From NCBI GenBank assembly GCA_023053545.1, contig JAKZAN010000002.1:11280790-11344789 (forward strand): 64,000 nt of DNA, read 5' to 3'. This document shows positions 1 through 11,107 of this stretch, piece by piece. Made by a program: the position numbers and the translations under genes. The stretch comes from Lepidurus packardi (lineage: Eukaryota > Arthropoda > Branchiopoda > Notostraca > Triopsidae). The notes beneath the pieces were generated by a model. That model was given only the letters and a program-made list of their open reading frames with translations. It had not been told where the DNA came from and searched no databases. Positions within the stretch are counted from its first letter, which is position 1. Each line of letters begins with the position of its first letter.

Positions 1-1286
1 GCTCTCAAGCTTGTTCAAGAAAGTATTCCGCCTGCAGAGAAAGGTATGTACGGTTCACACAAAAAAGAAAGAAAGGAAAAGGATTGTACACATAATAAAT
101 TAACGACTCTATTGTTAAACCAAACTCGACTTTTGTCATTTCAACGATTGTTGGAAAGAAAGGCTCACGTGGGCGTTGTTATTTTCCTTTCCCACGTAAA
201 AAACAATCAACTCCTCCCTTCCGACAACAAACGCATATCACTTTCCCTCTGCCATGTCCTATTCTGTTGGCTGGACAGGACACTACGAAATAACGACAAT
301 ATAATTAGAAAGTGTTTCCGCGGGGAACGACTATACAGGTTCCCAGCCGTGTACTTAGTTAACCACATGAGCATATGTTAAAACCACAAATGAAAGAATC
401 CGTGAGAAGACCTTTCATTCAGGGCTTTACCCTTAGGTTTGCTATGTTATAAGAAACAAGCCCAAGGATAAGCTTATTGAATGAATTTCGTAACTTAAGC
501 AGCTTTAGGTGCCAGGACAGTTCACCGTTGCGTTCCAAAGAGCAATGAGCATGAAAGCTGTTATTTTAATGCTTTTTTGTATCCTTGACCAGGTTTGTGG
601 GCATTGGTTTTGCCTATAGCAGCTCATGGATCCGTTCAAGCAAAGTTTGAGAACCAGGCTTGGTCCGAGTGGCAGCAAGCTTTGCATACGAATGTGGTCG
701 AACCACTCCGAGCGATCCACGCCTGTATCCCGCTTCTGAAACGCCGCCAAGGTTCGCCGTTTCGCTTATGGGCACCTATATAAAGTTACCGTATTTAATA
801 CGTAGTAAGTTTATGAATGTAGGTCGGGTCATTACGTTAAGTGAAGAAATTAGAGGCCGTGTTGGTATGTCCATGGACTGTGTAGCCAACGGTGCAATGC
901 AAGGATTGCAATCTAGTCTCCGCCAAGAACTTGCTGGCATGCAATGGTCGCACGTGCATTGGACATGGGACGATGGAGAGGACTGTACCAAGTACGTCAA
1001 TATTTTCTAAAGATCTCGTATCATCCTGTAACTGTGCACTTTCAAAAGTCATGCTTTGAGTTCAGACTCGTTTCTAATCACAGGCTTTTCATCTAACAGA
1101 AACGCAGAAAACACACGCGAGCAACTGCCCCAGTACTTCGAAGCTATCACGGAAGATTTCGTATTGAGTGTCAATCCGTACAAAACCTACAAAGCGGTTC
1201 CTCCGTGGTGTCGACAATTGGAAATCGCCCGGAAGATATCTTCGCAGAAATACAAAGACAAGCTGGCCCATATCATGCAAGTGTAA
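1..1286 (+). CDS. SDR-family protein, 3' part, catalytic residues apparently lost
   Basis: Partial gene entering from the left edge. Exons by phase and splice sites: 1-43, 593-751, 823-991 and 1100-1286, with TAA at 1284-1286. The joined product has the layout of the classical short-chain dehydrogenase fold. A segment starting GLWAL and ending LHTNVVEPLRAIHACIPLLK matches the NNAG region plus helix 4. QGRVITLS matches the strand RVVNVSS. A region ending LQSSLRQEL matches the helix after the active site. Two hallmarks are missing: NNAG reads LPIAAHG, and the YxxxK active site aligns with DCVAN, so the Tyr becomes Asp and the Lys becomes Asn. The frame is otherwise open across four exons, which suggests an expressed pseudoenzyme more than a dead gene. 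The donor at 752 (GTTCGC) is weak. The closest family seems to be the hydroxysteroid/retinol/3-hydroxybutyrate dehydrogenase group, but substrate and exact member are unknown. Confidence 0.6.
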
Positions 1287-1832
1287 ACCGGATAATATTC
1301 CTTGGAAAGAAGAGACAACCTCTAGTTCTTATACTTTTGCCACTATTTAATAACCAATGTATTTTTTCTTCTTTTCTTTGCAAAACGATTTAACAAACCT
1401 AACAAAGAGTTCTGCTCTACCTGGGATTTTTAAAAAGGCACATCTTGATACAACATCTATCGCTCACGCACTCTAAACAAAATCAGGAAGAACATGTTGA
1501 CAAATTTTGGCTGCGAAATACACACCTGTCCAAAAGAACATGATTGCACTTGTGTACAAAGAATAACAAATATGATCAACCATATTACCCAAGATACTAC
1601 AAGAGTACAAAAAGGCAGCTAGTATGGTCAAAACCGGGCATAAGTTACACTTTAACAGTCACCGATCAAATCTCGCCTGGACCTACGGTTCAGTAAGGCA
1701 CTTTTGTTTATCTATCAAAAGCACTAGAATTAGCTTTACTAATTCAAACAAATAGTCGCTAAAAGCGTAAAACAATACCACTACACAGAAAAGTGAGTAA
1801 AACAAAAACAAAAGTTCTAACAGGGTTAAAAT
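1287..1832. other. Convergent 3' intergenic region
   Basis: This lies between the end of the SDR gene (+) and the Rel stop codon (-). No coding exon, repeat or RNA gene is visible. It presumably holds the two 3' UTRs. No canonical AATAAA was found close to either stop, so the cleavage sites are undetermined. Confidence 0.4.
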
Positions 1833-4800
1833 TTAAGACGGATCTGGTTTGCCTGACATGGCATTAAGAGCATCAAGTTCCTTAATGGTACGTGAAATGC
1901 TGTCCGCGCCATCGAATTCTGTGCCCGACAGGAGTCCAGACAGGGACAAATCCGTCAATTCCATGCTGAAAGCCGAAGGCGCGTGATGGTTGTAATTGTT
2001 GTCTTTCAGCCGCCCGCTTTCCTGGTACGAGTTTCTCGCCTGATGCTCTGCTCCACCTCCACTACTGCTCGCAGTAGTTTTCGCGCCATTATCTACATCC
2101 AGGAGCGACAAATTTTCCAACATATGAGAATCCAGGCAGCTCAGGTTGGATTCGCTCAGCGGCAAGTTAATGGTCGGCAATTCGTTCAAATCTAAGGTAG
2201 CTTGCTGTTCAATGAACTGGTGATCCAAATCCATAATGCTCGTAGCCATTCCAACACCGCCCGCATCACTGCCATAATGAGGTGACGGGGGGATATTGTA
2301 GACGGGGCTACGTGAGATGGGAATATTGTAATTATTATGGTGGCCCGGGCTTAATCCCACAGAAGGCACGGGGGACACGACATACGCGGAATGGTTACCA
2401 GGCGACACACTCGACGGGTAATTGGGGGAAGGAGGGTATAAATGCGAAGTGGAAGTAGGCGGGGCTACGTAGAGGGGTGTGCCTGGTGAGGGAGCGGATC
2501 TCATGGGAAACTGAGGCAAGTTCATGTTGGTCGTGTTGTAACCAGACTGCAAGGCGTTAGGGGAAGTCGCATTTACGTAGTAATTTCCGCCCATTTCTCC
2601 ATGATCTTTACAAAATTAGTTCCACAAAAAAAGAGGGAAAATGAACATTATAAATTACAATATACCACGACCCAATCTTTTTGAAATAGTTAATATACTA
2701 CTGTTGGCGTACTACCAAAACTAGCTTTCAGTTACTTAATTACACAATGAAAGCTATCGTTAATCAAACTGAAAGTATCTTTTTACCAATAGGTTCTTGT
2801 TTGACTTTGGGTCTGACCGAGGGTCGCGAAACAGGTCGGGAGGTAGCCATCACATCGAAATCGTTGCACGATGACGCCGTGGCTGCTAATCTTTGACCTA
2901 TTCATATACATTGGAATATACCGATTTTCTCACGAAAAGACAGCAAGAATAGACGAAAAAAATAAAGAGAGTAACACAAATGCAATGTAGAGAAAAGATG
3001 TGGCAAAAACATGCCATTAGAATACCATGCCACGTTGCGTTAGTACTTTCAAGGCTTTCAAGTTTCAAAAATCTATTCTAATCTACAATTCTTCACACCA
3101 TGCTGCTCACCTGCTCTTCTGCAATACTCTCTCGTTGCGAAAGTGATTAAGTGAACTATCCCTAAAATTCCCCCCAAATTGTCCAGATAACGACTCAGAA
3201 TTTATTAGTTTAGGGACAGCTTACTAAGCCGATTACACGTAAAACAATTTAAAGCAAAACGTTCACAATGACTAGGGGTCACAACCTAAAATTAGTATTC
3301 ACGACTCCGGTGTCGTGAAATTTGGATCCAATGTAAGGCACAACAACAAAGGTATTTTTAACTTAAAACGCTTTAACTTTCATGGTTGTCAGAAGTGTTG
3401 CAAGTCCTAACGCAACGGCAATGGTACGAATCGAGAAACGTTCGATCTCCCGAAACCCGCCACCGAGGCAAAAACACCCAAGCAGAAAAGGGAGGAAGGC
3501 AACAACGTAAACAGAACAAGATACTCACTCTCTAATGCACTATCGCGTATGTAGGCAGCTAATCGGGAATTATTACTATCAGCCAATCGTAGGCGCTTAC
3601 GTTTTAGTACTTCCGCGTCTGCTAAAAAATCGCAAACTTAAAATATCTTTTCTTTTCACTTCGCTTCGTATGACCTTAAGTAAAGTTAAGTAAAAATCAA
3701 CGGCGATTGACTGTTTCCTCTTTCACGCCTTTCAAATCTGCGTACAGCAAAGACATCGTCTCAGAATCATCAAACTCGGAAGTTGTAGCTAGAGGCGCAA
3801 ATTGCGCATACAATGCGAAATTTTCAGCTTCGCTTAACTCACTGGGTTCAGACTCGTTGTTTGTTTCTTTGGGTTCGACTAAAGGATCATTCGTTGCATT
3901 TCTTTCTTTCGACGTCAAAACTTCAGGTTTTTCCTCAATAACTATAGGAGGACGGCTATTTGACTCGAACGCATCAATAATTTTGGCACGATCTAAGCGA
4001 GGGCTTGCTTGAGGCGACACTTTACTGCTATTCGCGCCATTCCCGCGCTTAAAAGTTTGTTTAATAACATTTAAAGCGGTTTTAAGGCCAGTAGCTTCTT
4101 TCCGCGGTGTCGCGGGGAGTGGCTGGGACATTTTTTTAAAACGACGCGGCGGTAAAGGCGGGACGACGATGACGTCATCGTCGCGCATGCGTACCGAAGT
4201 GATCCTCGGAGGCAATGCGGGTTGTTTTTCGTTCAAGGGCTCGTCAGGGAGCAGCGGGTTATCGGGATCATCATACACTTGCTGATCTAACTCTTCGTTA
4301 CTATTACTACTGTTTGCAGCTCGCGATTTTTCCAACTCGAGGATCGGGTTCTTCATCGCGAGCTGGAAACTAGAATAGGTCTGAAAATCGTTCGGATCAG
4401 CGTCAACACTCATCGACTGCAACTTCTGGAGCTGCTGCTCGATGGTATCAACACTTGCCGTCTCGGAATCCTCGTCATCACTGCCTAGTGGGGTCGATTC
4501 CGAGAAGGAATCGTTGTGATCCGACCCGGCTTCACCCAGCTCATCGTTCAACGTGTGACTCGAGGATGCAAGACTCAATCCCGAGTGACAAGAGTCCATC
4601 AGCGTGTCTTCTGAACACAAACTACTGACTTCGGAGACGTCAGAAAGCGCCGCTGAGAGGCGGGAATTTAAATCTTCAGAAGAAACAGTGCTAAAACGCG
4701 GCTCATTGCCCTCGGAATATATCGTGGACAACGAAGATCGATTGACTTGTGCTTGCCGCTCTTTGCGAATTACTGCGTAGGCGGCAAAAGCAGAGGCCAA

Positions 4801-7800
4801 ACGTACCGCGCTAGCATTCATATCTGCCTTCAAAACACCTTTATCGATATTTTCATCTTTTACCGCTATTTCAATGCCTAGAGGTAGCACAGCTAACTCT
4901 TCAAAATCTGTGCTTTTCGCTGACTCAAAAATAGTCAACGACGGCTCAGAACCAGCTAGGGAGGGATTAGGAGGCGTGGCCTTAACTTCGGGTTCAACTA
5001 AAGGCGTATTCGGCAACGAGGTTTGCACCTCTGCGTCGCTCATGCTCACAGGTAAACACTGAGTGGTCGTTGAAGCGTCTTTGCTATGACAAGCTTCGAA
5101 GGGTTCTGGGTGCGGGGCGTGGCTTTGCCACACGTCCCGGGCCAGGCAGGCCGCATCCATGGCCAAGATACGGCAAAAAAGATCAAAATGGGGATGGAGG
5201 CGTTTGCCTGACTCCATACCTGAATCCAAGGGCAAGTACTGAAACGGGCGGGGCTCACTAGCAGCTTTATCGGATGGGCGTACCAACTGGATGCAAGTGG
5301 ACACGGGACCCGGTACCTGCAGACAAAAAAAGGTTCAAAATTATGAGGTGACGAAACTTCCAATTGATCTTTTCCATCAACACGCACGAATTCTTCACAC
5401 TTGAGGTGAATATTTCGTTCTGCGAAACCCTTCTTACTAATTATTAATAACAAGATATTTTAATTAATTCTTTCTATTTCTAACATCCTATTACTTTTCT
5501 TACATGTCAAAGTGATTTTGTAGTTTTGTTACATGTGTAATTACTTGTGAAAGTTCTATAGCTATTTACAGTCTAAAGACTGGAACCAGCTATTTGGTAT
5601 TGATATAGTTTAAACAACATTTTGCATAATCTATCAAAACCGATAACGATATTTTTGTCTAGGAATCGTACCGAAAGTGTTCATACATAGTGGCCTATAC
5701 CGCTTGCAAAATATGAAGGCAATTGGCTAAACTTACGTCCATATTTCTGTAGCGAGGCGTCCTGAATGAAATAGCCACCTGTTTGTGGACATCCGATGAC
5801 TGGAAATCCCCATATCCTTCCCATAGGACATGGCCTTCGTTTTCTTCATAGAAGCGAATCTGAATGTCATCTACAATGTAAAAGAAAAATAGAATTTAGG
5901 AAGTCATAAATATAAATACAGAGATTCACACTAAAGCAACGACGTGCATAAAATTCGTAATGTTATGATATGTATTTTTTTTTTTTTTTTTACCTTTGGT
6001 GACCTTGTCGCAGAGTAAGATGACATCTTTGCCTCCAGATACAGGGCTGGTGCAATCACTCATTTTGCATATGTTCAAATCGCACATTGCCTCTACGGTG
6101 GGTACAACAGAACAGGTAATGACAGATGCAGGTAAGACAGTAAAAAGTACACGAAGGTCTAAGAACAAGGACTCCTTACTTTTATCGTATATCGGATCAG
6201 ATACGATTGGTTTGAGAGGAAACGTGAATCGGTCTTTTTGTGCCCCTTCCAGAAATACTTGAAAACATAGTCGGACTGCGTTCAAATCAATACTTTGTGG
6301 CTGATTGCGATGTCCAAAACCCGCTATTAGCAAAGAAAGAAAATTTTAATCACTACAAATGGAAAAAAATGGAAGCTTACGATAACAAAACAAATTTTCC
6401 CACAACAAACTACCCTACATGTCTCGCCAGTGTACTGTACAACCTTGGTAAGCCCTCGCGAATCTAAAGTTATTCCAAACAAACTCCTTTTGCGTGAATC
6501 GAGACGTAGCACAACGCAGGACAATCCGTAGTTACTAGATAATTAATTTTCAATTAACATTTTCCATCTGCACACAAAAAAAAAACACAAATTAAAAACA
6601 TTCATAAACTCCACAGTGTGAAAAGATCATCTGCAGGAAAGAACGGCGCTTGATTCGAACGAGGCTGATTAGTCTCATTTGATTAAAAAAACCTATCTTT
6701 AGGAATACAGATAGCCAGATAAAGTACTACGTTACATTACAACATTGCGATAGCGCTAAATACAGCTCGAGTATAGCTTTTGAAGGTTTGGATAAAACTA
6801 GGATAATTTCCAAGGTTGTACAGTCGACAGAGAGATTAAGAAATCCTGATTGGGGATCGGAAAGACGGGGATAAACGACCTACTTTTGAACGGATCGACC
6901 CGGACTTCCTCGCGCTGTCGCAAGGCATCGTCGATGCCCTTTTTCTTGACACATTGGATACCCAAATTGGAGAAAGTGCACACCATGTTTTCATTGTTGA
7001 TGTGCATGGTGCAAACGCCTTTGTTGCACCCTTCCTTGCCCACCAAACTGTGTGGGTGAGGACGATACGGAGGGTCTTTGGTTACACATGAAACCACCAC
7101 TACTGCCTTCCCGCGGTATCCCACTACCTAACAAGAGAACAAATTAACAAGTAACAACAGAACAACTAACAAGAATAACTAACAAGAGAACAACTAACAA
7201 GAGTGTTAGATACTTCTCTAGTATTATTGTGTGTAAAACTCTTCGAAAATGCTGAGTAAATTTGTAGTTTCTTGCAGCGTAAGCAAGTCTTCTCCGAAGA
7301 GAAGAAGAGGGAGGAAATAAAACATAAACAATGAAAAATACCTCGGAAATCTAGTTTTAGAGGCAAATAATTCGGAAAGAACCTTTCCAGGAAACGCTAT
7401 GTAACGCCAGAACTGGTTAGTAGCGGTATTTATAAACACATAAAAATGGGTTCAAGTGAGGATGCTAAAAGCGATCTTACTTGGATAGCTGGAAAACTCT
7501 TGTTATCAGTCGTGCTATTAGAGCCAGGAATACTGCCAGCTGAGCGTCCTTCGCATTCGTAGCGAAATCTCAAAGCTTTGGAGGCAGGTTGTTCCATGAT
7601 TTTTACGTAGGCTCTCCGTTTGGCTTCCAAATCAGGAATTGATGTGGCAGACGAAGAGTTGGACACCATTCCTCTACTTTCCATCACAGGGCGGGCAGGA
7701 GCTGGTTGTGGAGTAGAATACACCATGTTATTAGTAAAACTGGTCATTGTGCCTGGTCCGGAATCTGAATCCGCGACAATCACGTCTACTAAAAGAGAGA

Positions 7801-8153
7801 GAGGGCACAGAGTTAGATTGTACGAAAAGCTACTAAAGTAAAAGTAGTTTGTATGAGTTACTTACTCACGTCACTTAGGTTTGTTCCAGCACTGGTAAAC
7901 CCTACATACAAATTTAAGAAAAACTTAAAAGGGCAGGTCCAAAAGTTTTTCTTTTAATTTTAGTTGGTTTTTCAGGGCAAGAGCGAGGAAAGTGCTGAGC
8001 GCGGAAACACAAGCAGAAACAGTTGTGAAGTGCAAGAGAAGAAAGAAGTCATGAGCTGAGGCAGAGTTGAGGGGTTCAAGTTTGGCTTAGTTGGCACAAA
8101 GTCCACACTTGGGTTTTGAACTTTTTACCTGGATTGGCCTTGATGCCACTCAT
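1833..8153 (-). CDS. dl: Rel/NF-kB transcription factor, Dorsal (class II) type, NLS isoform
   Basis: Eleven exons chain with matching phases: 8129-8153, 7866-7901, 7481-7788, 6884-7127, 6180-6323, 5994-6092, 5737-5870, 5220-5316, 3529-3621, 2787-2885, 1833-2605. They total 2052 nt, or 683 residues. The Rel homology domain is complete. The DNA-binding loop [16 protein letters not shown] lies in exon 3. Exon 4 has HPHSLVGK and IQCVKKK. Exon 5 has [15 protein letters not shown] and SDPIYDK. Exon 6 has [12 protein letters not shown]. Exons 7-8 give the dimerisation half, with [13 protein letters not shown] and [17 protein letters not shown]. Exon 9 supplies the basic nuclear localisation signal KRKRLRL just after the domain. 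The tail is Ser/Pro-rich, with a SUMO-like VKQEP and no ankyrin repeats, which points to the Dorsal/RelA/c-Rel class. Known role: a cytoplasmic factor released by Toll or IL-17-type signals to activate immune or patterning genes. The start ATG at 8153 is supported by phase with exon 2. Confidence 0.9.
3697..5316 (-). CDS. dl: Alternative terminal exon of the Rel gene (dorsal-B-like read-through tail)
   Basis: If the donor at 5219 (GTATGG) is not used, exon 8 stays open for 540 codons to a TGA at 3697-3699. This gives a second isoform of about 869 residues. It shares the Rel domain but skips exon 9 and therefore lacks the KRKRLRL nuclear signal. The tail is acidic and Ser-rich, with [13 protein letters not shown] and [12 protein letters not shown]. 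It has a Pro-rich SH3-type stretch ([11 protein letters not shown]) and a possible amphipathic helix ([18 protein letters not shown]). An open frame this long is very unlikely by chance and its composition is protein-like, so I regard it as coding. Drosophila dorsal makes a comparable product, dorsal-B, with a different, NLS-less tail. That parallel is from memory; homology between the tails is not shown here. Confidence 0.75.
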   Translation of the reverse strand, partial: VPGPVSTCIQLVRPSDKAASEPRPFQYLPLDSGMESGKRLHPHFDLFCRILAMDAACLARDVWQSHAPHPEPFEACHSKDASTTTQCLPVSMSDAEVQTSLPNTPLVEPEVKATPPNPSLAGSEPSLTIFESAKSTDFEELAVLPLGIEIAVKDENIDKGVLKADMNASAVRLASAFAAYAVIRKERQAQVNRSSLSTIYSEGNEPRFSTVSSEDLNSRLSAALSDVSEVSSLCSEDTLMDSCHSGLSLASSSHTLNDELGEAGSDHNDSFSESTPLGSDDEDSETASVDTIEQQLQKLQSMSVDADPNDFQTYSSFQLAMKNPILELEKSRAANSSNSNEELDQQVYDDPDNPLLPDEPLNEKQPALPPRITSVRMRDDDVIVVPPLPPRRFKKMSQPLPATPRKEATGLKTALNVIKQTFKRGNGANSSKVSPQASPRLDRAKIIDAFESNSRPPIVIEEKPEVLTSKERNATNDPLVEPKETNNESEPSELSEAENFALYAQFAPLATTSEFDDSETMSLLYADLKGVKEETVNRR

Positions 8154-8668
8154 GTTAAAATTGAAAAGCACCAATTAGTCACTTGTGGCTTACAATCCAA
8201 TTGCAGCACACTGCAATATCTCTGGAGAATTTCACGACTTACTAGAAACACTAAACCAAAAGCACACGCCTACTCCATATTTGTCACTAAAAACGCTACT
8301 CTCAGGCCATCTGATGGCAAATAGTAAAAAACATTGGAAAGTCCTTATCCGCCTCCGGGAAAACCCATCCAACGCAATACTGAAAACCTACGTCATTTTA
8401 CATTTTCCTAGGAATCACCGTGTGGGCAACAGTGTAACGCAATTCGTCTAAAACTGACTATCCAAGGATACTTCCTTTACGAAATAAGAGGGTAGTTCTT
8501 TCCTTACAAAGTAGGAAATCACAATACAAAGGACAAAATTTGAATAAAAAATCTCTATTTCGGAGAAATTAGAAGAGCACTTGTAAGAAAATGGACGGAA
8601 AAATTGCAGAAGCAATAAAGCTTTATCCTGAAGACTGTGTGGCCACGGAAATGGATATCGTCAGTATT
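8154..8668. promoter_or_regulatory. Rel upstream region and TTLL 3' region
   Basis: This 515-bp gap separates the Rel start codon from the stop codon of the next gene upstream on the same strand. It should contain the Rel promoter and 5' UTR and the TTLL 3' UTR. Short open frames here look like chance. No clear TATA box was recognised. Confidence 0.35.
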
Positions 8669-10581
8669 TTAAATGCACCACGTCGTATCTAACGCGCATT
8701 TGCCACGGAACCATTCATACATAATTCGATTTTGTTCGGTTAATCCTGTAAGATCTATGCCATGAATAGCTTCTTCGGGGGTCTACATAAAAAATGCTTT
8801 AAGATAACCCAAGAATTTTACTTTTTAAGTAAAATACCATAGAAGGGGGAATCAATCGTTTACAAGTGTGACGATTGACATGCTCTAAAAACGCGTCTTG
8901 AAGTATACTAATATTTGCTGTGGTTAAACACGTTTTGCATAATTGACAAGCAGGCTGGGTATTGCAGCTGGGGCAGGCTGCAGCATTGCACTTATCAGCG
9001 AAAACAGCCAAATCCTTGAACGCAATTTCTGGTTGATCTTCCACCCTGAGGAAGCTATAGAAATAAGGTTTCCTAGCTTACTAGCTTTTCGTCTCACTTA
9101 CGCTTCTGTCCGATCTTTTCTCCATGACCTACGAATAACACCTACTAGACTAAACAAATTGTACAAGACTTGCTCGTAGATAATGCGGTTTGGTGGAAAA
9201 TGATGGGAAGACAAGTTTGGTGACATATTGGCCTACAAATGGAAATCATAGCGTTAGAATACAACAGTAACTAGAGGCGAATATACCTCCATTAAGTACA
9301 CATTAAGTTCTTCATCCACGACGAAATCAAAACGCATGAGCTCAAAGAAATTACGGAAGGACGGAAACTTCGAAGTCGCTGCAATTAATGCTGTCTCGCG
9401 ACTAAGTAACACAGCTCGGATACTGTTTTGGATTTTGTCCCAAACTAGATCTGGATCTTTTCCTACCATTTTAAAAAAAAAATCGTTGTCACTCCTAAAC
9501 TTCACCACATTTAGGCTACCTGTGGAGTGTACATGAGTATTGAAAGACAGCTTCATACTGTAACCCATCTCAGTATAATAACGCTGCAGGCTCGGAACTT
9601 CCCATAAAGGCAAATAATCATCTCCTACAACGTATTTGTCAACGTTGGAGGCATTAAAGGGATGATATGGCTCGGGACAAAACCTACACTTCAACCCATG
9701 ATGAAATTGTTCTTTTGCTATTGGACAATTACCTGAAAAGTATATCTCCAGCATGAAAATAAGCCCTCAATGGATTAATTGAGGTTATTATGATATAAAC
9801 GCCGATATCAAATTTATAGCCATCGATCAGGAATGGTTTATGAACAAATTCCTGGACAAACGAGCCGGTGCTGTCTAAATTTATATCATCTAGCTTTTGG
9901 ACTCGAATACCCCGGTGATTATTGCTTTTCTGTACAAACATTCGATCCGGATTTTGCTTCACCTAATATAAAATTATTTTGGACTCTTCTTTGATGAAAG
10001 GAATCATAATTACATAGTTGAGCAGGTCCTTTTTTTGCATAGGCATTTGGAACGCTTTTGGAACATGGGGCAAATCCGAAATTGCCAGACTGGCTTTGTT
10101 GGTAATGTAGCCAGAACCAGGAAAGTGGTTCACCTGAAAAAAAATAAGAACTTTTTAAATACATCTCGAGACAGGTCGCATTGAGTTACCTTTTGATGAG
10201 GTTTTAACTTAAGTAGGTCATCTTTTAGGGACTTGAAGGGGTAATCATGGGCCCACAGCAAATCCCAATCACTTTTAAAGCTTGCTTTACTATATCCAGC
10301 ATCCTCCAGTACTTCAAATACATGTTGCAAATAGCCAGTATCGAGCTACGAAAGAATTGCGGTAACGCATTTCCATTATTATTTAAAAAATTTAAAAACT
10401 AGGATACCTTCCTTCCAAAGGCCGTGAAGGTCCGTTTCTGTACACCATTTTTCCCGCAATCCTTTCTTAACTGTCTTGAAAAAAAGAACGTTGTTAGCAA
10501 AAGTAAAAGAACCGCGAACGGAAACAGCTTCTTGCGCAAACACCATCTCAAAAAGCTATTTGTAGTCACTTTGCTGAACAT
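8669..10581 (-). CDS. TTLL15: Tubulin-tyrosine-ligase-like protein, TTLL15-like
   Basis: Eight exons with consistent phases: 10408-10581, 10190-10345, 10014-10133, 9733-9962, 9287-9683, 9102-9232, 8838-9045, 8669-8782. Total 1530 nt, 509 residues. The N-terminus has basic residues followed by one hydrophobic anchor (FPFAVLLLLLTTFFFS), so a type II membrane protein is likely. The TTL ligase domain follows: HFPGSGYITNK, the ATP-grasp strand MFVQKSNNHRGIRVQKL, VQEFVHKPFLIDGYKFDIG, YIIITSINPLRAY, then RFDFVVDEELNVYLMEANMSPNLSS. A Cys-rich C-terminal segment (ACPSCNTQPACQLCKTC) is typical of the TTLL15 branch as I remember it from nematodes. Known family chemistry is ligation of an amino acid, mostly glutamate, to tubulin tails. 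Whether this membrane-anchored branch is active on tubulin is uncertain. The intron between exons 4 and 5 is only 49 bp. The gene is divergent from WDR92. Confidence 0.85.
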
Positions 10582-11107
10582 GATTTGTCAAGACAATAAC
10601 CTACAAGAAATAACACATTATTTAATTACTTCAGATAGAAACTAGAAATGAAAATGAACAATGTCGATGAAGTTACTTTGACTTCGAAGTTTGACTTGTA
10701 ATGCAGCAACACAAAGTACAAAGAAAATAATAACAGGCTAAACCATGTTGATTTCTATGCTGCTACGTGACACTCATGCCCAAACGCGTGAATGAAAAGC
10801 AACGGAATCCATGAAACAAGAACGATTAAAAATAAACAACGCGCCCAAGAACAGCTTTTTGTTTACCATTCCCAGCTGCCATCTAGGGACAAATCTCCTA
10901 TAACCATTTGCCAAATACGGTCCTATATAAATCCCAGGTTAATATAATTACCGAAAAGGTAGGACCGAGTTTCGCTAATGCCCAAGAGACAGGATTGGTG
11001 TTTGGTTGTCCTGTAAAACCGCGCCGAACGTTTGATCAATAAGGGTCTCACAGTAAATACTAATACAAATAGATTCGCCCAGTCGCATATTTAATAAATT
11101 ACCAATT
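10582..11107. promoter_or_regulatory. Putative bidirectional promoter, TTLL15-like / WDR92
   Basis: The start codons of the TTLL15-like gene (-) and WDR92 (+) are 526 bp apart and head to head, with no other gene between. No clear TATA box is seen. Both genes relate to microtubules or cilia, so shared control is plausible, but no perfect RFX X-box was found. Confidence 0.45.

Noticed and set aside
10582-11107. X-box-like sequence (GTTGTCCTGTAAAAC) in the shared promoter
   Set aside because: Only one half fits the RFX consensus. The second half has mismatches at key positions.
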